Assembly (NCBI GenBank): GCA_002501855.1
Contig: DAOM01000001.1
Location: forward strand, 1-8,530
DNA length: 8,530 nucleotides
Direction of reading: 5' to 3'
DNA from: Candidatus Nitrosopolaris nunavutensis
Lineage (GTDB): Archaea > Thermoproteota > Nitrososphaeria > Nitrososphaerales > Nitrososphaeraceae
Shown here: positions 1-5,484 of the stretch, piece by piece
How positions within the stretch are numbered: position 1 is the first letter of the stretch
Layout of the letters: every line of letters starts with the position of its first letter
Program-made: the position numbers and the translations under genes
The notes under the pieces: model-generated
Told to the model about the DNA's origin: nothing
Seen by the model: only the letters and a program-made list of their open reading frames with translations
Database searches by the model: none

Positions 1-53
1 TTAATCCAATTCTTCTCCAGTTGTTCCTTGATTTCGTTAGCAGTAGGCAGTTC
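1..53 (-). pseudogene. Coding-like remnant at left edge
   Basis: Read on the minus strand, the first 53 bases give the peptide ELPTANEIKEQLEKNWI. It has the charge pattern of a helical protein segment and runs off the window edge without a stop. In the same frame it is preceded by TAG (54-56), and there is no start codon between that stop and the edge. It is therefore either the body of a gene whose 5' end is broken or a chance frame. No family was recognised. Confidence 0.22.
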
Positions 54-69
54 CTAATCAGTATGTTAA

Positions 70-180
70 AGCGCCAAAAAGTTATTTGAAGATATAGCAC
101 GCCAGAAACTACCAGAACACAAAGCAGGCTTATTCGAATCATACTTTATGATAACGCAGGTATCTGCTTTATGTATATGA
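70..180 (+). pseudogene. Short coding remnant, unknown family
   Basis: A 36-codon open stretch on the plus strand, bounded by TAA (67-69) and TGA (178-180), has a natural protein-like composition; its core reads KKLFEDIARQKLPEHKAGLF. It has no start codon near its beginning. The frame just upstream (QYVKAPKS, from about 58) meets this one at the A5 run at 76-80, which suggests a frameshift there. No family was recognised. A piece of a decayed gene is the most likely reading, but a chance open frame of this length cannot be excluded. Confidence 0.27.
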
Positions 181-225
181 TTAATACATAAGTATAAGAT
201 TTATTTAAAACCTATAAATCACATA

Positions 226-231
226 TTATAT
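226..231 (+). promoter_or_regulatory. TATA box candidate for the gene at 259
   Basis: TTATAT lies about 30 bases before the ATG at 259, so an archaeal transcript would start only a few bases before the gene. A GAGG motif at 251-254, four bases before the ATG, is an additional possible ribosome binding site. The neighbourhood is very AT-rich (another TTATTTAAA lies near 201), so the box is a weak call. Confidence 0.35.
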
Positions 232-258
232 GAAATTTACAGTGATAACAGAGGAATA

Positions 259-480
259 ATGAGTACTACGAACCAGTCAATGCAACTACCAATAGATGAA
301 TGTGAGGAGTGGATATGGGATACTTTAGACAGTACAAAAGATTGCGGTTTTGAATATATAAAAGATGGAAATAAAGAATTTCTTATATTCAATACAAATG
401 ATTGCTTCGCAGATGCTAATGCCAATAGCGAAAATCAGGAAAACTACCGGCATGGAATTGGTTCAAATGAGTACACATAA
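259..480 (+). CDS. Small acidic hypothetical protein
   Basis: This 73-codon ORF starts at ATG with a GAGG motif four bases upstream and a TATA-like element about 30 bases before. The product is acidic and hydrophilic, with no membrane segment or signal peptide. Its middle part (residues about 13-45) has a Trp/Cys-containing segment, CEEWIWDTLD, followed by an alternating strand-like stretch (KEFLIFNTND), so a small alpha/beta fold is plausible. The last 25 residues are low-complexity Asn/Glu/Ser. Another frame directly after the stop (482-547) encodes a protein-like segment, GYTQLWFGRYMLQKD, so the C-terminus may be frameshifted and the original protein may have been longer. No family was recognised. 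It stands alone, with a broken minus-strand regulator downstream. Confidence 0.45.
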   Translation: MSTTNQSMQLPIDECEEWIWDTLDSTKDCGFEYIKDGNKEFLIFNTNDCFADANANSENQENYRHGIGSNEYT

Positions 481-578
481 TGGATATACACAGTTATGGT
501 TTGGTAGATATATGTTGCAAAAAGATATCAAGTTTAGAAAAATCTAGCATCCTTACAAGTATTAACGCCCTGTCTCTT

Positions 579-991
579 TCAGTTGATAGTAGTATGATTT
601 CGTACTAAGGTAGTCAACTTCTCCAGTGATACTGGCTTTTGAATGAATTCATCTATTCTCATGAAGGTAAAACTCTCCTAAATTCAATGTCATTAATTTC
701 AAATGCAGTCATAAAAAAGACCTTAACTTCGGGTTTTATTTCTTTAACTTTTTTTATAAACTCAAATCCATTCATCTGTGGCATTCTAATATCAGATATA
801 ACCAGACGATACTTCGAAGCATTTACCTTAAAATGTTCCAATGCCAAAGCTAGGTCTGTAAATGCATAAACGTCAAACGAACGGTGCTTTTGAAGACCTA
901 ATTTTATTACCGTGACGATATCAAAGTCATCATCGAGTATCAATATTGAGGATTTACGATTTCTATCCTCAACATCATCGCCGACCTCCAC
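579..991 (-). pseudogene. Single-domain response regulator (CheY-like receiver), frameshifted
   Basis: A receiver domain of two-component signalling. In the first 110 codons from GTG at 991 the acidic pocket (D20-D22), the phospho-accepting Asp (D67, in SDIRMPQMNGFEF) and the switch Thr (T95, in FFMTAFE) are all present. That frame stops at 659-661. Shifting the frame by one base at about 660 continues the protein as MRIDEFIQKPVSLEKL, which supplies the conserved Lys-Pro of the fifth strand, and it ends at TGA 579-581. The original protein was thus about 137 residues, normal for a stand-alone receiver, and a single-base deletion broke it. The GTG start is supported by a TATA box 25-30 bases upstream. 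Without the Lys and the last helix the truncated product should not signal normally. A sequencing error would restore an intact gene. Confidence 0.85.
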
Positions 992-1014
992 ACAGCTTTT
1001 ACTTAGTGATGGGG

Positions 1015-1024
1015 AATATAAAAG
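1015..1024 (-). promoter_or_regulatory. TATA box of the response regulator
   Basis: On the minus strand this reads CTTTTATATT, a good archaeal TATA box. Its centre lies about 28 bases before the GTG at 991, so transcription would begin at or next to the start codon (leaderless). This spacing is the main reason for accepting the GTG start. Confidence 0.55.
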
Positions 1025-1204
1025 TAATTTTCTAGCGCTAAAATAGGTTGTCGTTAGTAATGCCTCACATCATGATATATTCTAGTTGTCAGCACGTGTG
1101 GGTTTGGATCTGTCAAAAACGGTTAAATCAGGAGCCAGAAGTCCTACGACAATCCGCTGGAAAGATAGATCAAGCCAAAGATTGATTCTAGGCGAAATAT
1201 CATT

Positions 1205-1705
1205 CTACCTAACATCTAATTTTAACTCTTCTGCATGATTTCTCCTGTGACACTGAGGACACAATACTTGACAGTTAGAGGGTTTATTATTGGATCTATC
1301 ACCATTCTTATGATGAAAGTCTCTTCCGTACAGCTCGAGTTTTTCTTTGCAGATGGCACACCTGTACTTCTGCTTACGGAGGACTACCGCCTTCACACCA
1401 CCTGGAAAAGAAACCCTATTCTGTTTCTTAATGCGTGCCGGTCCACGATACAGGATTGCCAGAGCGATGAACAAAAGCGATATTGCAATGGCTTTTTGTT
1501 GTCCCGTAGTCAAATAATGAGGAAGAGAATGCGAAGACAACCATACGTAGGTTGATGCAATAGTTAGAAGCATGCCAATCATAGCTCTCAACTTTGTCTT
1601 CCGTTTCGTCCATCTCCTTATCCCAAATATTACCACCATAAACAAGAACAATAGATAAATGATAACTGAATAATCTGAAGGTAGAATAGAAAGTGATTCC
1701 GTCAT
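1205..1705 (-). CDS. Membrane-anchored HNH endonuclease domain protein
   Basis: The 166-residue product begins with three hydrophobic segments (about residues 13-29, 41-57 and 70-87) separated by short basic loops, then a basic linker. A compact HNH/McrA-type nuclease domain follows from residue 112. The zinc and catalytic pattern is visible in order: C116-C119, the catalytic pair H131-H132, N144, then C149-C152-H153 with H157. Family knowledge: HNH domains cut DNA with a single metal ion, and the four Cys form a structural zinc knuckle. Here the domain would hang on the cytoplasmic side of the membrane, so its substrate could be incoming or membrane-proximal DNA (inference). The ATG is preceded at a leaderless-type distance by a TATA box. 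The gene is intact, stands alone and lies between broken neighbours. The nuclease fold is firm; the biological role is not. Confidence 0.85.
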   Translation of the reverse strand: MTESLSILPSDYSVIIYLLFLFMVVIFGIRRWTKRKTKLRAMIGMLLTIASTYVWLSSHSLPHYLTTGQQKAIAISLLFIALAILYRGPARIKKQNRVSFPGGVKAVVLRKQKYRCAICKEKLELYGRDFHHKNGDRSNNKPSNCQVLCPQCHRRNHAEELKLDVR

Positions 1706-1730
1706 AAGTGAAACGTGAAATTATTTTGGA

Positions 1731-1740
1731 ATGATATAAC
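1731..1740 (-). promoter_or_regulatory. TATA box of the HNH gene
   Basis: On the minus strand this reads GTTATATCAT, centred about 31 bases before the ATG at 1705. It predicts a transcript with a leader of only a few bases, as seen for other genes in this window. Confidence 0.5.
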
Positions 1741-1925
1741 TCCTGAGGATTCTGTCTCTATAAGATATTACATCAATCCCCTTCATTATTTGTAGACCTG
1801 CCTCGCCAGTCTAATGTGTACGAAGATTTTTCTTCGGATGTATGGTTAAACCTTGGAAGATGATTGCATATTTGTCACTCACCTAATTTTCTCTTTCTAA
1901 CTCGGGAACCATCTCTTTTTCTTCC

Positions 1926-2231
1926 TCAAATGGCAAACAATCTGCAAAACAATGCCATTATTGGATCTCTGGTAATAATGTCTTCGTCTGGAATAAGACT
2001 CGTAGCAATATCAATATCAACCAGATTTTTTTTCATTTTATATTTGAAAACAGTATATTCAGCTGTCTCTGATTCTCCATACATCATTGATTTAACCTTA
2101 TGCAAAAGCTTTTGGTATTTCTTATCACCTGTGTAAAATTCGTACATCTGTTCGTTGGTATGTGAGGCTATTGTATATGCGGTTTCTTGTGGGTTATCTA
2201 AGCTTTCGATCGATAGCAGGGCCCTACTCAC
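1926..2231 (-). pseudogene. Truncated hypothetical protein
   Basis: A 101-codon frame starts at GTG with TGA immediately before it, so the true 5' end is probably missing. The product is hydrophilic and mixed alpha/beta (for example EQMYEFYTGDKKYQKLL near residue 28), without signal peptide or membrane segment. No family was recognised. The C-terminus looks broken: a one-base shift near 1930 would replace the last residues by PFEEEKEMVPELEREN and stop at TAG 1883-1885, a more natural acidic tail. On the opposite strand, from about 2222 onward, another coding remnant begins, so the upstream end probably marks a rearrangement junction. Its coding nature is likely but not certain. Confidence 0.4.
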
Positions 2232-2363
2232 TCAAACAAGTAGAAGATGCCAAGACGATGGATGTGGTCATGAGGCTGTTGGAACGAACGAAACTCATGA
2301 TGGGCAGTTATCGCACTCATGAAGATTTACGATGACCTCCAACTAGGTGATGCAGAGAAATGA
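2222..2363 (+). pseudogene. 3' end remnant of an unidentified gene
   Basis: From about 2222 the plus strand reads SLKQVEDAKTMDVVMRLLER followed by TKLMMGSYRTHEDLR, then TGA (2334-2336). Joining the overlapping frame at 2331 instead gives DDLQLGDAEK and TGA at 2361-2363, a natural acidic C-terminus, so a one-base insertion near 2330 is likely. The peptide is strongly helical and the region is open across the whole stretch. There is no start codon at the left end, where the sequence switches to the minus-strand ORF at 1926-2231. The family was not recognised. The reading as a decayed gene rests on composition and on the fit of the two frames. Confidence 0.38.
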
Positions 2364-2493
2364 CCAAACAACAAATCCTTAGATACTAGATCATGTCTAC
2401 GAACAAAGATAGAGATACGTCTATAGGAAGGACAAGTTGCTGCAACTGAATATCTCTATTCGCAGGGATTATTTGTGCATTAATTCTGGGTAA
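2360..2493 (+). pseudogene. Degenerate small gene overlapping the previous stop (ATGA)
   Basis: An ATG at 2360-2362 overlaps the TGA of the preceding remnant by the classical ATGA arrangement, which suggests two translationally coupled genes. The frame gives MTKQQILRY. A one-base shift at 2386 continues as LDHVYEQR, then TAG at 2410-2412, then RYVYRKDKLLQLNISIRRD and onward to TAA at 2491-2493. The basic, helix-rich composition resembles a small nucleic-acid-binding or structural protein, but no family was recognised. With one shift and one nonsense codon it would be non-functional. Chance open frames are possible at this length. Confidence 0.3.
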
Positions 2494-2511
2494 CAGTGCA
2501 ATAAACTGCAA

Positions 2512-2547
2512 CAAAATAATGACTAAAAGTAGTCAAAATAATGACTA
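2512..2547 (+). repeat. Short tandem repeat, 22-bp period
   Basis: The 14-mer CAAAATAATGACTA occurs at 2512-2525 and again at 2534-2547. The spacer, together with the flanks, also forms a small hairpin: GACTA at 2521-2525 pairs with TAGTC at 2530-2534 around a four-base loop. It sits in a stretch without an identifiable intact gene. Confidence 0.6.
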
Positions 2548-2602
2548 CGACATCGGCTAGACCTACAACAAGATACCACTAACACATTTGCAATATTCTA
2601 TG

Positions 2603-3013
2603 TTATTGCCATCCAAAAGTCATTTTATACGCAATATCTGCTGCATTTTGAGTCTTCATTAGCTACTCCTGAAAAAGAAGTGCTCTGTCCCTGTGTAAGA
2701 CTATCAGCACTAGCAAAAGCGGGAACCATGCCCACGTTCTGACCCTTATTATCTATCAACATTGCATTAATATCCAGATTAGTAATATCATGCCCGCTTG
2801 TATTCCTCAATGTACCTTCTACTTGAAACTGGTTTCCATAATGCCCTAAACTGACCTTCTTGACTGTCCCAAATGCTACTTGAATGCTTTTTACATTCCC
2901 GTCTGCAAAGTTATCTGGTGTGGTGTGCTTGCGTATTTTGTTAACACTTGATCCGCATATACCAGAGGTACTAGTAGAAGTGGTATTATACCAACTAGAA
3001 AAATGTGATCCAA
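2603..3013 (-). pseudogene. Secreted FxLYD-type domain protein, twice frameshifted
   Basis: Three minus-strand frames join into one extracellular protein. The first begins at TTG 3013 and encodes a signal peptide (LVGIIPLLLVPLVYADQVL). The second, after about 2920, encodes NFADGNVKSIQVAFGTVKKV and a beta-rich domain containing the segment VEGTLRNTSGHDITNLDINA, typical of FxLYD-type exported domains. The third, after about 2650, gives QNAADIAYKMTFGWQ and the stop at 2603-2605. The first break coincides with a perfect tandem duplication of TGGTG (2916-2920 and 2921-2925, plus-strand sequence); removing one copy restores STPDNFADG. The second needs a one-base correction near 2650. The intact parent would have been about 135 residues and exported. 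Such proteins are common in thaumarchaea; their function is mostly unknown. The start codon is uncertain. Confidence 0.75.
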
Positions 3014-3268
3014 ATTAACTACAAGTTATTAATATATTCATAGTGGGCATTGCAATATGTACACAATAAAAGCCAACGGTGTTGCACAACGTGATTTGTG
3101 AATCGGCAGTTGATGCTTGCACCTTGTTGGAGTCCCATGAAATGAGGAATGACGATATTGAGAATGGTTAATGCCTGGAAGGTTCAAAAGTAATGTTACG
3201 ACTGGGGGATTCTTCTCCTCGTCCATAATGACAACTCTTTGACTTGTGAGTTCCTGGATTAGGACTAT

Positions 3269-3481
3269 ATGCCTATGAAAGATTCCACGACGTATAGAGT
3301 TGCGCCATATTACAGTTTCATATGGTTGGCTGTTACGTATCCTTTCGGCATATTAATGTCGTTTGGCGGTGTTGTTGGTGTGGTAGTAGTCATTATTTAT
3401 TTAATCCTGGCATCTATTCGGACAATAAATGAGCAATTCTGTGTCAACTTGCGTATGCGCACGGCAATTATCACAAAATAA
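3269..3481 (+). CDS. Short membrane ORF, possibly a fragment
   Basis: The ORF opens with ATG and encodes a hydrophobic product with two likely membrane helices (about residues 15-30 and 33-49; the second is rich in Gly and Val), joined by a short turn. The first 50 residues look like genuine membrane protein. The last 20 (from about 3410) lie antisense to the Cys4 tail of the integrase remnant and look like out-of-frame sequence, so the original 3' end is probably lost at a junction near 3400. No family, promoter or clear ribosome binding site was identified. Confidence 0.33.
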   Translation: MPMKDSTTYRVAPYYSFIWLAVTYPFGILMSFGGVVGVVVVIIYLILASIRTINEQFCVNLRMRTAIITK

Positions 3482-3880
3482 CGGCTCAATACCTTCATTT
3501 GACTGATAAAAGAATAATTGTTTGTTTTCATTGCTATAGACATAACCTCCGTTCGGTCCGCCTAAGTACGCTAGTAGGTTGTCTCTAATCATATCTTTGA
3601 ACAATACGGCATTCTTGAAATAAATTGAAAATATACCCAAGTAGTAGATAACTTGCGCACGATAGTTATTCGAGATATTCACCTCATGCACCATACTTTG
3701 GATATAGTCACAAATGGTAATCACATTGCTCTTATTTTGCGGTAGCACTCTGTTAAACAAAATGTTATAGCATTCACCACCAAGTCCGTTAGTCGCAGTT
3801 TGTATCTTTCGATCTATATCAGTTGTCGTCGCGGTCGTAGTGGCAGTATGTCTTTTAACGCGTTATATTATGAGTTTCAT
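3401..3880 (-). pseudogene. Integrase N-terminal remnant fused to a Cys4 tail
   Basis: From 3862 leftwards the minus strand encodes the N-terminal DNA-binding (core-binding) part of a tyrosine integrase related to the one at 5468. Shared landmarks are the DIDRKIQTATNGLG segment, LFNRVLP/LFKKVFP, then DYIQSMV/DYVLALR, YRAQVIYYLGIFSIYFKN/YRTDIIHLLTTFSMFFKN and RDNLLAYL/RDDLLAFL. The catalytic half is missing. After RDNLLAYL the frame runs without a stop into about 50 unrelated residues ending in a four-cysteine motif (FCDNC ... YCPNRC) and TAA at 3401. An in-frame ATG at 3880 is followed by TAA (3863-3865) before the conserved part, so the 5' end is broken too. It cannot be an active recombinase. 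The hybrid most likely arose by deletion or insertion within an older integrase copy. Confidence 0.75.
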
Positions 3881-4065
3881 TCATAAAAACATAAGTGCAT
3901 ATTCTCAAAGTAATTAGCAGAAGGTTAAAGGATATAATGTCCACTTTCAAGATGGGACTTTTTTTTGCTTCTTAGGCATTCTTGTGCATATAAAGTCAAA
4001 TGTATTAGAACTAAGTCTCAGAAGTATATTCTAGATATTTTTCAATTAGATTGGTATTTAACGCC

Positions 4066-4073
4066 TTTATATA
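4066..4073 (+). promoter_or_regulatory. TATA box of the exported Ser/Thr-rich protein
   Basis: TTTATATA, a strong archaeal TATA box, is centred about 30 bases before the GTG at 4100. It predicts transcription starting within a few bases of that codon and supports the GTG rather than the TTG at 3965 as the start. Confidence 0.6.
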
Positions 4074-4099
4074 GTTTCGTCATACATCTTTTGTGGGGG

Positions 4100-4531
4100 G
4101 TGTTTGACATAAGACATCGCAGGTTAGAATCAACGGTTGCTATTATGATTCTTACTGTCTCAATAAGTTGGATTTTCTCATCAAATGTAAATGCTCTTTA
4201 TGCAATGCCGGATCACAGTACTGGTAACGCAACATCACAACCGCTTACCAAAGATAATAGCACTACTTCCAGTGCTCCCTCTGTCTTACATTTGTCCTCC
4301 GTCCCATCAAATAATGGAACTTCATCAACATCAGAACCTTCTATCAACAACAAAGCCGACACAAATTCTGCCACCGGTTCAAACAGCGGGACGGCTCACA
4401 CGCATCATGGTACTAGCACCGGCAGCACCGGCAATCATCATAACGATAACACTAAATCACATGATCTTGCCCAGAAGATAATAAACAAGATTAAGCAAAA
4501 ATTCAAAGTAGGAGATGTTCCTTTTCCTTGA
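4100..4531 (+). CDS. Exported Ser/Thr/Asn-rich low-complexity protein
   Basis: From the chosen GTG start the product has 143 residues. Residues 3-9 are basic (DIRHRRL), residues 12-32 are hydrophobic, and NALYA at 31-35 looks like a signal-peptidase site, so the protein is probably exported. The mature part is mucin-like: mainly Ser, Thr, Asn and Gly for about 75 residues, with a His-rich patch (AHTHHGTSTGSTGNHHND) that could bind metal ions. It ends in a short amphipathic basic helix, DLAQKIINKIKQKFKVGD. The Ser/Thr/Asn content suggests a glycosylated cell-surface or extracellular protein (inference). The frame is open back to TTG at 3965, but the TATA box at 4066 and the signal peptide layout favour 4100. 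No catalytic domain is visible. Confidence 0.65.
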   Translation: MFDIRHRRLESTVAIMILTVSISWIFSSNVNALYAMPDHSTGNATSQPLTKDNSTTSSAPSVLHLSSVPSNNGTSSTSEPSINNKADTNSATGSNSGTAHTHHGTSTGSTGNHHNDNTKSHDLAQKIINKIKQKFKVGDVPFP

Positions 4532-4672
4532 CAGCTTCCATAATATTGTGTCACACCTGCATGTAGAATAAATGGCTTATTAAGTCAGCATAGCTATAAC
4601 AATCCATGCTGCACGCTCAGTCGTATGTAATACTCAATGGTAGGAGATCTCTAATTTGCGATATTTCTAAAT

Positions 4673-5191
4673 ATGAAATCAAATAACTATTTCAAGAAAG
4701 GTAAGCGGCCAGATGAATCCCAATCAGAGACTACTATCATTATGTTGCCTTCAGATGCCAATCCAAAAGGGAATGTTTTCGGTGGTACCATACTAAAACA
4801 TGTAGATCTTATCGCAAATCTTGTTGCTAATAGACATGCAACGCATGCGAACACTGTGACTGCAAGTATTGACAAGATGACATTTTTAAAACCAGTATAT
4901 ATTGGAAATGCATTGATACTTTCTGCAAGGCTTAACTATGCGAAAAGATCTTCTATGGAAGTTGAAGTTACAGTACACGCAGAAGATCTTGACAACGGTA
5001 AACGAGTTCTAACTGGGACTGCATTTGTTACCGTAGTAGCCCTTGACGATGAGGGAAAACCAACTGAAATTCCTCCATTGAACTTAGATAGTGATAATGA
5101 TAAAAGACGTTTCCGTGAGGGTGAATCTAGAATGATAACCAGACTAAAAGATGCAGGTAGAGTATGGACATCTACAAGTCGAAGTGAATAA
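4673..5191 (+). CDS. Acyl-CoA thioesterase, hotdog fold (YciA/BACH type)
   Basis: The 172-residue product hydrolyses acyl-CoA thioesters to free acid and CoA in the cytoplasm, by family. It carries the family signature PSDANPKGNVFGGTILKHVD at residues 26-45, where D45 is the expected catalytic acid and N30 and the GG pair line the active site. The core strand ASIDKMTFLKPVYIGNALI (about 64-82), the RSSMEVEV strand and HAED segment (92-105), and FVTVVALDDEGKP at 118-130 follow. Length and order match single-domain YciA-like enzymes. The C-terminal 40 residues are charged and specific to this protein. The ATG start gives an N-terminus of normal length. It seems to be a single-gene unit and housekeeping in character, in contrast to the broken genes around it. 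The substrate chain length cannot be read from the sequence. Confidence 0.92.
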   Translation: MKSNNYFKKGKRPDESQSETTIIMLPSDANPKGNVFGGTILKHVDLIANLVANRHATHANTVTASIDKMTFLKPVYIGNALILSARLNYAKRSSMEVEVTVHAEDLDNGKRVLTGTAFVTVVALDDEGKPTEIPPLNLDSDNDKRRFREGESRMITRLKDAGRVWTSTSRSE

Positions 5192-5223
5192 TAGAATCTG
5201 TACCAGAAACTCTGGGGTATAGT

Positions 5224-5484
5224 ATGATGAATTGGTACAATATACTAATTGAAAATAAAAGGTTCATTATAACGCAGAGAATGGAATAGACATCAGTAGA
5301 AGCATACAATATTGTTTCTAGTGAACCCACAGGCAACTTTATCTCACAATCGCTCGACAATCAGATATACAATGATGCAATATCAAAGAGTGGCCCAGGG
5401 TTTTCTAATAACAAAATAAGAATGGATAGAATATATGCTTATATAGAGCATTTTGTTTTCATGTCTCATGGGAATAAGTACTAG
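5224..5484 (+). pseudogene. Possible small ORF with one in-frame TAG
   Basis: ATG at 5224 opens a frame encoding MMNWYNILIENKRFIITQRM and E. It meets TAG at 5287-5289, then stays open for 64 more codons (TSVEAYNIVSSEPTGNFISQ, then a segment around SGPGFSNNKIRMDRIYAYIE) and ends with TAG at 5482-5484. The composition is protein-like throughout, with aromatic residues spread over the length and no homopolymeric stretches. Its end overlaps the integrase start by 17 bases in another frame, and the integrase TATA box lies inside it. The family was not recognised. It is either a small gene killed by one nonsense mutation, a gene with readthrough, or a chance frame. It is listed because it fills the otherwise empty gap between thioesterase and integrase. 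Confidence 0.35.
5438..5445 (+). promoter_or_regulatory. TATA box of the integrase
   Basis: CTTATATA is centred about 26 bases before the ATG at 5468, giving a predicted leaderless transcript. This favours ATG 5468 over the TTG at 5453 as the integrase start. Confidence 0.6.

Noticed and set aside
120..150. Possible tRNA (TTCGAATC element)
   Set aside because: Only a T-loop-like string is present; no acceptor, D or anticodon stems can be drawn around it.
1235..1555. 106-codon plus-strand ORF
   Set aside because: It is antisense to the HNH gene, whose motifs are unambiguous.
2512..2547. CRISPR-like or iteron array
   Set aside because: Only two copies of a 14-mer with eight bases between them; far too few and too close for a CRISPR, and no replication gene lies nearby.
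3038..3226. 62-codon minus-strand ORF
   Set aside because: Composition is irregular, there is no promoter-like context, and an alternative frame (ending CTYCNAHYEYINNL) looks equally good. No coding evidence for either.
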